Shown here: positions 42,225-53,165 of the stretch, piece after piece
How the letters are laid out: each line of letters opens with the position of its first letter
How positions within the stretch are numbered: the first letter of the stretch is position 1
Assembly (NCBI GenBank): GCA_963966185.1
Contig: CAWZYM010000217.1
Span: 782,501 to 846,500 of the forward strand
Reading direction: 5' to 3'
Length of the DNA stretch: 64,000 bases
Source: Rhabditoides inermis
Lineage: Eukaryota > Nematoda > Chromadorea > Rhabditida > Rhabditidae
Position numbers and translations under genes: made by a program
Notes under the pieces: model-generated
What the model was told of the DNA's origin: nothing
Database searches by the model: none
The model's input: only the letters and a program-made list of their open reading frames with translations

Positions 42225-42340
42225 TACGGAAAAATCATAGTTTTGCCTAATAGATAGATAAATTCACGATAAGTTTAACGGTACACAAATTTTACTTTGA
42301 AAAAAATTCACTCAAACGCCCTCAGGGCTTCAAAGTCGCT

Positions 42341-42382
42341 TGGCACAGGTCCAGGAGACTATGGCACAGTGCCAGGAGACTA
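42341..42382 (+). repeat. 21-bp tandem duplication inside the TTAA element
   Basis: TGGCACAGGTCCAGGAGAC and TGGCACAGTGCCAGGAGAC, each followed by TA, are adjacent 21-bp copies that differ at two positions. No function is evident. Confidence 0.9.
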
Positions 42383-42518
42383 TACTCTGACAGTCTGACC
42401 TCACGCTGCGTATCGCTATCAGCTGTTCCGCTGTCAAATCAAATGTTCGTTCGTTTTCCCTTATTTTGTTGTATTTTGTTGTGTTTATTTATGATGTATA
42501 ATATTTGTGTTGTTTGTC

Positions 42519-42592
42519 ATGATCATGCTATCGAATAAACGTCGTTTTGCCCTAAGTTCATCGGTGCGCAACGATGAAGCCGCGACGAAATT
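42519..42592 (+). pseudogene. Candidate first coding segment of a gene-like passenger
   Basis: An ATG at 42519 (second in-frame ATG at 42525) opens a short frame reading MIMLSNKRRFALSSSV and continuing to about residue 24. A T-rich stretch that looks like intron sequence follows. The preceding 100 bp is T/G-rich with no clear promoter motif. I see no strong GT donor at the end of this segment, which weakens the model. The product is not recognised. It could be the 5' end of a captured host gene, a decayed transposon gene, or a chance frame. It makes sense only as one of a series of short segments on the same strand (42665, about 42856, 43069, 43224). Confidence 0.3.
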
Positions 42593-42664
42593 GTGTTTTT
42601 TTCTTGTTTATTACGCTATCGTTCTTTTTGAATACATTATTTGTTTTAATGTGTGTTTTTTCCA

Positions 42665-42728
42665 GGAGCTTCACATGGACAAACTTTACCTATTCGTCAT
42701 CAAGAATCATTGTCACATTGTGAACAGG
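42665..42728 (+). pseudogene. Candidate internal exon with acceptor and donor signals
   Basis: A polypyrimidine tract ending TTTTTTCCAG precedes GAGCTTCACATGG. The segment ends GAACAG followed by GTACGTAAG, a near-consensus splice donor. Two frames are open across it, one reading ELHMDKLYLFVIKNHC and one reading ASHGQTLPIRHQESLS. The phase relative to its neighbours does not give one uninterrupted protein that I could follow by eye. The signals are suggestive, but the protein is not recognised. Confidence 0.35.
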
Positions 42729-42855
42729 TACGTAAGCGTTGAATTATCTTCTATGAGCTGATGTTGTTGAAACACCAGCGTTGTTGTATTTTGACAATGT
42801 GCTTTATTTATGACGTACTGCATATTTACTGGTATATGTAATCAAAATGAATTGC

Positions 42856-42966
42856 AGTTGTGACTCGCCGGCGTCAATGAAGCACACGGAAGGTGCGCGG
42901 GGCAGCGTCGGCCGGCAGACCGAGCCGAGCGGTTCGGCCAACTCGTCCTCCGCATGAAGAGCAACG
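42856..42966 (+). pseudogene. Candidate internal exon, G+C-rich
   Basis: A G+C-rich island lies between A+T-rich flanks. It is preceded by ATTGCAG and followed by AACGTGAGTTT, a strong donor-like signal. One frame reads KHTEGARGSVGRQTEPSGSA and then runs into a stop (ATGAAG context) shortly before the donor. Another frame, reading LAGVNEAHGRCAGQ, stays open to the donor. The sharp base-composition change against the flanks is typical of an exon embedded in intron sequence. The in-frame stop argues for decay or for the alternative frame. Confidence 0.33.
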
Positions 42967-43068
42967 TGAGTTTTGTTTTTAACATGATATACTTCGTTTG
43001 TTATGTTTTTGTATGGCTGGATACATGTTGTTATACATATTGCACAACCTCCGTTTTGTGATTTAGAT

Positions 43069-43146
43069 AAGCGCCGTGCCTGGTGCAGGGCATCGACTGC
43101 GAGTTCGTCCTCGTCGCGCCCCAGGAGCAGCGTCAAGCGTGAGAAG
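43069..43146 (+). pseudogene. Candidate Ser/Arg-rich exon
   Basis: After an acceptor-like TTGTGATTTAG, one frame reads KRRAWCRASTASSSSSRPRS and continues to a donor-like AAGGTACGA. Low-complexity Ser/Arg content resembles the next segment (43224-43385), which supports a common protein origin. The alternative frame reads ISAVPGAGHRLRVRP. No domain is recognised. Confidence 0.33.
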
Positions 43147-43223
43147 GTACGATACTGATGTTCTGTTGTCGTAGTTGCCGCTTGCCCAGGTATGATAGCT
43201 TGTTTCCTAACTGCTCTTTTTAT

Positions 43224-43385
43224 GCAGTACATACGTTTTCAGCTTCTCGGAGCTGCTCCCGGAGTGGCAGCTGTGCCACGCCTGAGGCTGGAAGTGCCCG
43301 TACCTGTTCCCGATCCACCCAGAAAGCTTCGCCAACACAAAAAACTCCCCGTAATATTGTTCTGATAAAACATTTAATTACATGA
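43224..43385 (+). pseudogene. Candidate terminal Ser/Arg-rich exon
   Basis: Preceded by a pyrimidine tract ending TTTTTATGCAG, this segment stays open in a frame reading SASRSCSRSGSCATPEAG and later TQKTPRNIVLIKHLIT, with a stop (TGA) at about 43383-43385. The repeated S-x-S-R pattern is low complexity, so homology cannot be judged by eye. No AATAAA follows within the element, so a functional 3' end is not shown. With the upstream segments it suggests a captured multi-exon gene fragment with introns, rather than a retrocopy. Confidence 0.35.
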
Positions 43386-43589
43386 TGTTGTCATTCTTCT
43401 TACGATAAACATTTCAATTGTCATGTTTGTGTTGAATTGTTTTGTTTTTGTTGGTTTCGTTCTTTGAGTGAAAAAGACTCGCTCGACAAACGCAATATCG
43501 ATCGTTTGGTATGGGTCAGAGTGTAGACAGCGAGAGTGAATGCAAGATCGGTTCGCAATAGAGCTCATGAATCTGTGTTTAGTCGGACT
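43386..43589. other. Unannotated 3' part of the TTAA element
   Basis: A/T-rich sequence between the last candidate exon and the right end of the element. I see no gene, tRNA or regulatory motif in it. The short minus-strand frame over this stretch has no recognisable protein features. Confidence 0.6.
43570..43589 (-). repeat. Imperfect terminal inverted repeat, right
   Basis: Reverse complement reads AGTCCGACTAAACACAGATT, the partner of the left end of the element. It is followed directly by the right TTAA at 43590-43593. Confidence 0.65.
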
Positions 43590-46500
43590 TTAACTGATAG
43601 ATGGAAGATAATGGACTGCTTATCAATTGTGAACGTCAAGTTTCATATACTATGCGATATTCGATTAGCAATTTGCATAAGAGTGGTGTTTCATATACTA
43701 TGCGATATTCGATTAGCAATTTGCATAAGAGTGGTGACGACCTGTGATATTCTGAGAAAAATATACTGAACCGAGTGCGTTCTAGCCTCTTAACTGATAG
43801 ATGGAAGATAATGGACTGCTTATCAATTGTGAACGTCAAGTTTCATATACTATGCGATATTCGATTAGCAATTTGCATAAGAGTGGTGACGACCTGTGAT
43901 ATTCTGAGAAAAATATACTGAACCGAGTGCGTTTTAGCCTCTTAACTGATAGATGGAAGATAATGGACCGCTTATCATTTGTGAAGGTCAAGTTTCATAT
44001 TTTATGCGATATTCGATTAGCAATTTGCATAAGAGTGGTGACGATCTGTGATATTCTGAGAAAAATATACTGAACCGAGTGCGTTTTAGCCTCTTAACTG
44101 ATAGATGGAAGATAATGGACCGCTTATCATTTGTGAAGGTCAAGTTTCATATACTATGCGATATTTGATTAGCAATTTGCATAAGAGTGGTGACGATCTG
44201 TGATATTCTGAGAAAAATATACTGAACCGAGTGCGTTTTACCCTCTTAACTGATAGATGGAAGATAATGGACCGCTTATCATTTGTGAACGTCAAGTTTC
44301 ATATACTATGCGATACTCGATTAGCAATTTGCATAAGAGTGGTGACGACCTGTGATATTCTGAGAAAAATATACTGAACCGAGTGCGTTCTAGCCTCTTA
44401 ACTGATAGATGGAAGATAATGGACCGCTTATCATTTGTGAACGTCAAGTTTCATATAATATGCGATATTCGATTAGCAATTTGCATATTAGTGGTGACGA
44501 CCTGTGATATTCTGAGAAAAATATACTGAACCGAGTGCGTTCTAGCCTCTTAACTGATAGATGGAAGATAATGGACCGCTTATCATTTATGAACGTCAAG
44601 TTTCATATACTATGCGATATTCGATTAGCAATTTGCATAAGAGTGGTGACGACCTGTGATATTCTGAGAAAAATATACTGAACCGAGTGCGTTCTAGCCT
44701 CTTAACTGATAGATGGAAGATAATGGACTGCTTATCAATTGTGAACGTCAAGTTTCATATACTATGCGATATTCGATTAGCAATTTGCATAAGAGTGGTG
44801 ACGACCTGTGATATTCTGAGAAAAATATACTGAACCGAGTGCGTTTTAGCCTCTTAACTGATAGATGGAAGATAATGGACCGCTTATCATTTGTGAAGGT
44901 CAAGTTTCATATACTATGCGATATTCGATTAGCAATTTGCATAAGAGTGGTGACGACCTGTGATATTCTGAGAAAAATATACTGAACCGAGTGCGTTCTA
45001 GCCTCTTAACTGATAGATGGAAGATAATGGACTGCTTATCAATTGTGAACGTCAAGTTTCATATACTATGCGATATTCGATTAGCAATTTGCATAAGAGT
45101 GGTGACGACCTGTGATATTCTGAGAAAAATATACTGAACCGAGTGCGTTCTAGCCTCTTAACTGATAGATGGAAGATAATGGACCGCTTATCATTTGTGA
45201 ACGTCAAGTTTCATATAATATGCGATATTCGATTAGCAATTTGCATATTAGTGGTGACGACCTGTGATATTCTGAGAAAAATATACTGAACCGAGTGCGT
45301 TCTAGCCTCTTAACTGATAGATGGAAGATAATGGACCGCTTATCATTTGTGAACGTCAAGTTTCATATACTATGCGATATTCGATTAGCAATTTGCATAA
45401 GAGTGGTGACGACCTGTGATATTCTGAGAAAAATATACTGAACCGAGTGCGTTCTAGCCTCTTAACTGATAGATGGAAGATAATGGACCGCTTATCATTT
45501 GTGAACGTCAAGTTTCATATACTATGCGATATTCGATTAGCAATTTGCATAAGAGTGGTGACGACCTGTGATATTCTGAGAAAAATATACTGAACCGAGT
45601 GCGTTCTAGCCTCTTAACTGATAGATGGAAGATAATGGACTGCTTATCATTTGTGAACGTCAAGTTTCATATTTTATGCGATATTCGATTAGCAATTTGC
45701 ATAAGAGTGGTGACGACCTGTGATGTTCTGAGAAAAATATACTGAACCGAGTGCGTTCTAGCCTCTTAACTGATAGATGGAAGATAATGGACTGCTTATC
45801 ATTTGTGAACGTCAAGTTTCATATTTTATGCGATATTCGATTAGCAAATTGCATAAGAGTGGTGACGACCTGTGATATTCTGAGAAAAATATACTGAACC
45901 GAGTGCGTTCTAGCCTCTTAACTGATAGATGGAAGATAATGGACCGCTTATCATTTGTGAACGTCAAGTTTCATATACTATGCGATATTCGATTAGCAAT
46001 TTGCATAAGAGTGGTGACGACCTGTGATATTCTGAGAAAAATATACTGAACCGAGTGCGTTCTAGCCTCTTAACTGATAGATGGAAGATAATGGACCGCT
46101 TATCATTTGTGAACGTCAAGTTTCATATAATATGCGATATTCGATTAGCAATTTGCATATTAGTGGTGACGACCTGTGATATTCTGAGAAAAATATACTG
46201 AACCGAGTGCGTTCTAGCCTCTTAACTGATAGATGGAAGATAATGGACCGCTTATCATTTGTGAACGTCAAGTTTCATATACTATGCGATATTCGATTAG
46301 CAATTTGCATAAGAGTGGTGACGACCTGTGATATTCTGAGAAAAATATACTGAACCGAGTGCGTTCTAGCCTCTTAACTGATAGATGGAAGATAATGGAC
46401 TGCTTATCAATTGTGAACGTCAAGTTTCATATACTATGCGATATTCGATTAGCAATTTGCATAAGAGTGGTGACGACCTGTGATATTCTGAGAAAAATAT

Positions 46501-49500
46501 ACTGAACCGAGTGCGTTCTAGCCTCTTAACTGATAGATGGAAGATAATGGACTGCTTATCAATTGTGAACGTCAAGTTTCATATACTATGCGATATTCGA
46601 TTAGCAATTTGCATAAGAGTGGTGTTTCATATACTATGCGATATTCGATTAGCAATTTGCATAAGAGTGGTGACGACCTGTGATATTCTGAGAAAAATAT
46701 ACTGAACCGAGTGCGTTCTAGCCTCTTAACTGATAGATGGAAGATAATGGACCGCTTATCATTTGTGAACGTCAAGTTTCATATAATATGCGATATTCGA
46801 TTAGCAATTTGCATATTAGTGGTGACGACCTGTGATATTCTGAGAAAAATATACTGAACCGAGTGCGTTCTAGCCTCTTAACTGATAGATGGAAGATAAT
46901 GGACCGCTTATCATTTGTGAACGTCAAGTTTCATATACTATGCGATATTCGATTAGCAATTTGCATAAGAGTGGTGACGACCTGTGATATTCTGAGAAAA
47001 ATATACTGAACCGAGTGCGTTCTAGCCTCTTAACTGATAGATGGAAGATAATGGACCGCTTATCATTGCTAATCGAATATCGCATAGTATATGAAACTTG
47101 ACGGAAGATAATGGACCGCTTATCATTTGTGAACGTCAAGTTTCATATACTATGCGATATTCGATTAGCAATTTGCATAAGAGTGGTGACGACCTGTGAT
47201 ATTCTGAGAAAAATATACTGAACCGAGTGCGTTCTAGCCTCTTAACTGATAGATGGAAGATAATGGACCGCTTATCATTTGTGAACGTCAAGTTTCATAT
47301 AATATGCGATATTCGATTAGCAATTTGCATATTAGTGGTGACGACCTGTGATATTCTGAGAAAAATATACTGAACCGAGTGCGTTCTAGCCTCTTAACTG
47401 ATAGATGGAAGATAATGGACCGCTTATCATTTGTGAACGTCAAGTTTCATATACTTTGCGATATTCGATTAGCAATTTGCATAAGAGTGGTGACGACCTG
47501 TGATATTCTGAGAAAAATATACTGAACCGAGTGCGTTCTAGCCTCTTAACTGATAGATGGAAGATAATGGACTGCTTATCAATTGTGAACGTCAAGTTTC
47601 ATATACTATGCGATATTCGATTAGCAATTTGCATAAGAGTGGTGACGACCTGTGATATTCTGAGAAAAATATACTGAACCGAGTGCGTTCTAGCCTCTTA
47701 ACTGATAGATGGAAGATAATGGACTGCTTATCAATTGTGAATGTCAAGTTTCATATACTATGCGATATTCGATTAGCAATTTGCATAAGAGTGGTGACGA
47801 CCTGTGATATTCTGAGAAAAATATACTGAACCGAGTGCGTTTTAGCCTCTTAACTGATAGATGGAAGATAATGGACCGCTTATCATTTGTGAACGTCAAG
47901 TTTCATATACTATGCGATATTCGATTAGCAATTTGCTTAAGAGTGGTGACGACCTGTGATATTCTGAGAAAAATATACTGAACCGAGTGCGTTCTAGCCT
48001 CTTAACTGATAGATGGAAGATAATGGACTGCTTATCAATTGTGAACGTCAAGTTTCATATACTATGCGATATTCGATTAGCAATTTGCATAAGAGTGGTG
48101 TTTCATATACTATGCGATATTCGATTAGCAATTTGCATAAGAGTGGTGACGACCTGTGATATTCTGAGAAAAATATACTGAACCGAGTGCGTTCTAGCCT
48201 CTTAACTGATAGATGGAAGATAATGGACCGCTTATCATTTGTGAACGTCAAGTTTCATATAATATGCGATATTCGATTAGCAATTTGCATATTAGTGGTG
48301 ACGACCTGTGATATTCTGAGAAAAATATACTGAACCGAGTGCGTTCTAGCCTCTTAACTGATAGATGGAAGATAATGGACCGCTTATCATTTGTGAACGT
48401 CAAGTTTCATATACTATGCGATATTCGATTAGCAATTTGCATAAGAGTGGTGACGACCTGTGATATTCTGAGAAAAATATACTGAACCGAGTGCGTTCTA
48501 GCCTCTTAACTGATAGATGGAAGATAATGGACCGCTTATCATTGCTAATCGAATATCGCATAGTATATGAAACTTGACGGAAGATAATGGACCGCTTATC
48601 ATTTGTGAACGTCAAGTTTCATATACTATGCGATATTCGATTAGCAATTTGCATAAGAGTGGTGACGACCTGTGATATTCTGAGAAAAATATACTGAACC
48701 GAGTGCGTTCTAGCCTCTTAACTGATAGATGGAAGATAATGGACCGCTTATCATTTGTGAACGTCAAGTTTCATATAATATGCGATATTCGATTAGCAAT
48801 TTGCATATTAGTGGTGACGACCTGTGATATTCTGAGAAAAATATACTGAACCGAGTGCGTTCTAGCCTCTTAACTGATAGATGGAAGATAATGGACCGCT
48901 TATCATTTGTGAACGTCAAGTTTCATATACTATGCGATATTCGATTAGCAATTTGCATAAGAGTGGTGACGACCTGTGATATTCTGAGAAAAATATACTG
49001 AACCGAGTGCGTTCTAGCCTCTTAACTGATAGATTGAAGATAATGGACTGCTTATCAATTGTGAACGTCAAGTTTCATATACTATGCGATATTCGATTAG
49101 CAATTTGCATAAGAGTGGTGACGACCTGTGATATTCTGAGAAAAATATACTGAACCGAGTGCGTTCTAGCCTCTTAACTGATAGATGGAAGATAATGGAC
49201 TGCTTATCAATTGTGAACGTCAAGTTTCATATACTATGCGATATTCGATTAGCAATTTGCATAAGAGTGGTGACGACCTGTGATATTCTGAGAAAAATAT
49301 ACTGAACCGAGTGCGTTTTAGCCTCTTAACTGATAGATGGAAGATAATGGACCGCTTATCATTTGTGAACGTCAAGTTTCATATACTATGCGATATTCGA
49401 TTAGCAATTTGCTTAAGAGTGGTGACGACCTGTGATATTCTGAGAAAAATATACTGAACCGAGTGCGTTCTAGCCTCTTAACTGATAGATGGAAGATAAT

Positions 49501-52331
49501 GGACCGCTTATCATTTGTGAACGTCAAGTTTCATATACTATGCGATATTCGATTAGCAATTTGCATAAGAGTGGTGACGACCTGTGATATTCTGAGAAAA
49601 ATATACTGAACCGAGTGCGTTCTAGCCTCTTAACTGATAGATGGAAGATAATGGACTGCTTATCAATTGTGAACGTCAAGTTTCATATACTATGCGATAT
49701 TCGATTAGCAATTTGCATAAGAGTGGTGACGACCTGTGATATTCTGAGAAAATTATACTGAACCGAGTGCGTTCTAGCCTCTTAACTGATAGATGGAAGA
49801 TAATGGACTGCTTATCATTTGTGAACGTCAAGTTTCATATACTATGCGATATTCGATTAGCAATTTGCATAAGAGTGGTGACGACCTGTGATATTCTGAG
49901 AAAAATATACTGAACCGAGTGCGTTTTAGCCTCTTAACTGATAGATGGAAGATAATGGACCGCTTATCATTTGTGAACGTCAAGTTTCATATACTATGCG
50001 ATATTCGATTAGCAATTTGCATAAGAGTGGTGACGACCTGTGATATTCTGAGAAAAATATACTGAACTGAGTGCGTTCTAGCCTCTTAACTGATAGATGG
50101 AAGATAATGGACCGCTTATCATTTGTGAACGTCAAGTTTCATATACTATGCGATATTCGATTAGCAATTTGCATAAGAGTGGTGACGACCTGTGATATTC
50201 TGAGAAAAATATACTGAACCGAGTGCGTTCTAGCCTCTTAACTGATAGATGGAAGATAATGGACCGCTTATCATTTGTGAACGTCAAGTTTCATATACTA
50301 TGCGATATTCGATTAGCAATTTGCATAAGAGTGGTGACGACCTGTGATATTCTGAGAAAAATATACTGAACCGAGTGCGTTCTAGCCTCTTAACTGATAG
50401 ATGGAAGATAATGGACCGCTTATCATTTGTGAACGTCAAGTTTCATATAATATGCGATATTCGATTAGCAATTTGCATATTAGTGGTGACGACCTGTGAT
50501 ATTCTGAGAAAAATATACTGAACCGAGTGCGTTCTAGCCTCTTAACTGATAGATGGAAGATAATGGACCGCTTATCATTTGTGAACGTCAAGTTTCATAT
50601 ACTATGCGATATTCGATTAGCAATTTGCATAAGAGTGGTGACGACCTGTGATATTCTGAGAAAAATATACTGAACCGAGTGCGTTCTAGCCTCTTAACTG
50701 ATAGATGGAAGATAATGGACTGCTTATCAATTGTGAACGTCAAGTTTCATATACTATGCGATATTCGATTAGCAATTTGCATAAGAGTGGTGACGACCTG
50801 TGATATTCTGAGAAAAATATACTGAACCGAGTGCGTTCTAGCCTCTTAACTGATAGATGGAAGATAATGGACTGCTTATCAATTGTGAACGTCAAGTTTC
50901 ATATACTATGCGATATTCGATTAGCAATTTGCATAAGAGTGGTGACGACCTGTGATATTCTGAGAAAAATATACTGAACCGAGTGCGTTTTAGCCTCTTA
51001 ACTGATAGATGGAAGATAATGGACCGCTTATCATTTGTGAACGTCAAGTTTCATATACTATGCGATATTCGATTAGCAATTTGCTTAAGAGTGGTGACGA
51101 CCTGTGATATTCTGAGAAAAATATACTGAACCGAGTGCGTTCTAGCCTCTTAACTGATAGATGGAAGATAATGGACCGCTTATCATTTGTGAACGTCAAG
51201 TTTCATATACTATGCGATATTCGATTAGCAATTTGCATAAGAGTGGTGACGACCTGTGATATTCTGAGAAAAATATACTGAACCGAGTGCGTTCTAGCCT
51301 CTTAACTGATAGATGGAAGATAATGGACTGCTTATCAATTGTGAACGTCAAGTTTCATATACTATGCGATATTCGATTAGCAATTTGCATAAGAGTGGTG
51401 ACGACCTGTGATATTCTGAGAAAATTATACTGAACCGAGTGCGTTCTAGCCTCTTAACTGATAGATGGAAGATAATGGACTGCTTATCATTTGTGAACGT
51501 CAAGTTTCATATACTATGCGATATTCGATTAGCAATTTGCATAAGAGTGGTGACGACCTGTGATATTCTGAGAAAAATATACTGAACCGAGTGCGTTTTA
51601 GCCTCTTAACTGATAGATGGAAGATAATGGACCGCTTATCATTTGTGAACGTCAAGTTTCATATACTATGCGATATTCGATTAGCAATTTGCATAAGAGT
51701 GGTGACGACCTGTGATATTCTGAGAAAAATATACTGAACTGAGTGCGTTCTAGCCTCTTAACTGATAGATGGAAGATAATGGACCGCTTATCATTTGTGA
51801 ACGTCAAGTTTCATATACTATGCGATATTCGATTAGCAATTTGCATAAGAGTGGTGACGACCTGTGATATTCTGAGAAAAATATACTGAACCGAATGCGT
51901 TCTAGCCTCTTAACTGATAGATGGAAGATAATGGACCGCTTATCATTTGTGAACGTCAAGTTTCATATACTATGCGATATTCGATTAGCAATTTGCATAA
52001 GAGTGGTGACGACCTGTGATATTCTGAGAAAAATATACTGAACCGAGTGCGTTCTAGCCTCTTAACTGATAGATGGAAGATAATGGACCGCTTATCATTT
52101 GTGAACGTCAAGTTTCATATACTATGCGATATTCGATTAGCAATTTGCATAAGAGTGGTGACGACCTGTGATATTCTGAGAAAAATATACTGAACCGAGT
52201 GCGTTCTAGCCTCTTAACTGATAGATGGAAGATAATGGACCGCTTATCATTTGTGAACGTCAAGTTTCAAATACTATGCGATATTCGATTAGCAATTTGC
52301 ATAAGAGTGGTGACGACCTGTGATATTCTGA
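43590..52331 (+). repeat. 152-bp satellite array, second block
   Basis: The array resumes in phase at TTAACTGATAG, completing the interrupted 200-bp monomer. It consists of ordered higher-order units. A 2,936-bp interval separates the long-monomer junctions at 43683 and 46619, and the third composite block follows at 46472. From about 49.4 kb there are runs with GCTTAAGAG, AAAATTATACTG and GAACTGAGTG monomers that repeat at 1,672 bp (eleven monomers; markers at 49751 and 51423). The block ends at TGA (52329-52331), where the foldback element begins. Confidence 0.98.
46472..48663 (+). repeat. 2,192-bp composite higher-order block, copy 3
   Basis: Quartet 46472-47187, five ordinary monomers, quartet 47948-48663, as at 24798 and 34686. 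It lies 11,786 bp beyond copy 2, and 1,389 bp of that excess is the TTAA insertion. Inverted 37-bp pieces start near 47066 and 48542. Private changes such as CATATACTTTGCG near 47452 and GAATGTC near 47739 distinguish this copy. Confidence 0.9.
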
Positions 52332-52625
52332 CAAGCAAATGGCAACAGGTCACCCCCCACAACTCGCTATGTTATGATGGATTCTTGTAGGTATGCCCCA
52401 TACCAAGCCCTAGCCAAAATTAAAAATCTCGGAGAGCACCGGAAGTGTCTTAATTAGTTACCGGAAGTTCACGTGCGATAGGTCATTGCGCATGACATCC
52501 CGAAATGCGAACAGCAAAACAACGGTTCAGCGGCGTAGTGGCTAGTGAACTATCTCTGAATTAGTGACGACCAAGGTACGGTCCCTGTCGGTGCAAAACG
52601 TTTTGCCAAATTTGAAACACATTTT
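52332..52625 (+). repeat. Left arm of foldback element
   Basis: 294-bp arm from CAAGCAAATGG to ACACATTTT. It contains the 14-bp perfect palindrome GCAAAACGTTTTGC (52593-52606). A handful of substitutions against the right arm (for example GGATTC against GGAATC) show that the arms have begun to diverge. Confidence 0.92.
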
Positions 52626-52859
52626 TGCATCAAGTTTTTACATCAGAAATGAAAAATGATTGAATTTTGATCTTTGATTGGTTACTTTATTCTCACTTGC
52701 ACTATCAGAGCATAAATCGACTGTGAAGCGGGAAAATTAGTCATCCTGTCATTAATCTTTCCAATGAAGCACACGAGAATCTTTAAATAATTCAAACAAC
52801 TTCTGAAAAAAGTTTGTTTTTATCTTACTTATCCATACTTGTGTTTTTTTCTATCTCGT
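52626..52859. other. A/T-rich loop of foldback element
   Basis: This is 234 bp without inverted partner sequence, open reading frame or recognisable motif. It is the sequence between the two long arms. Confidence 0.75.
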
Positions 52860-53165
52860 AAAATGTGTTTCAAATTCGGCAAAACGTTTTGCACCGACGG
52901 TGACCGAACCTTGGCCACCACTAATTATGAGTTAGCTCACTAGCCAGTAGGCCACCGAACCGCAGTTTAGCTGTTCGCATTTTGGGATGTCATGCGCAAT
53001 GACCTATCGCGCATCGAAATGCACGTGAACTTCCGGTGACTAATTAAGACACTTCCGGTGCTCTCCGAGATTTTTAATTTTGGCTAGGGCTTGGTATGGG
53101 GCATACCTACAAGATTCCATCATAACATAGCGAGTTGTGGGGGGTGACCTGTTGCCATTTGCTTG
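52860..53165 (-). repeat. Right arm of foldback element
   Basis: 306-bp reverse-complement partner of the left arm, with the same palindrome at 52879-52892. The extra ~12 bases relative to the left arm lie near 53013-53024, next to GCACGTGAAC. Confidence 0.92.

Larger units (their letters stand above)
42205..43589. mobile_element. TTAA-flanked, transposase-less DNA element (piggyBac-like target site)
   Basis: A unique 1,385-bp sequence interrupts a 200-bp satellite monomer and is flanked by exact TTAA duplications, the target preference known for piggyBac-type transposases. The ends are imperfect inverted repeats: AGTACGTGTAAACAGAGATT on the left, and AGTCCGACTAAACACAGATT when the right end is read in reverse complement (16 of 20 match). 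They do not start with the CCCT-like ends typical of canonical piggyBac, so the family assignment is tentative. No reading frame long enough for a transposase is present, so the element would be non-autonomous. It contains short gene-like segments next to splice-like signals (see separate entries). It is single-copy here, so it inserted after the surrounding higher-order unit was amplified. Confidence 0.8.
52332..53165. mobile_element. 834-bp foldback element / MITE with ~300-bp terminal inverted repeats
   Basis: A non-satellite segment begins CAAGCAAATGGCAACAGG and ends with the exact reverse complement. The arms (52332-52625 and 52860-53165) pair over almost their whole length. The right arm carries about 12 extra bases near its middle. 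A 234-bp A/T-rich centre has no coding capacity. Flanks are TGA on both sides (52329-52331 and 53166-53168), taken from the satellite ATTCTGAGAAA. Flanking GACGACC starts are 989 bp apart, which equals 152 + 834 + 3, confirming a 3-bp duplication if these ends are right. A 1-bp duplication with the ends shifted one base outward fits the arithmetic equally. Three-base duplications are known for PIF/Harbinger and CACTA elements, but neither family's usual target or ends are seen, so I leave the superfamily open. Confidence 0.92.

Noticed and set aside
42804..43232. Minus-strand 142-residue frame in the TTAA element
   Set aside because: It overlaps the plus-strand segments that have splice-like signals and a G+C-rich exon-like composition. 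Its own sequence has no recognisable domain, so it is probably a shadow frame.
5702..48615. Many 63-71-residue open frames on both strands of the satellite, sharing the same peptide sequences
   Set aside because: They are the same monomer read in chance frames, lengthened where 200- and 212-bp monomers or small indels shift the frame. Their edges fall at arbitrary monomer points and there is no codon-level constraint visible.
52332..53165. Foldback element as a mariner/Tc1 MITE
   Set aside because: Those duplicate TA. The satellite phase here allows TGA or a single base, but not TA.
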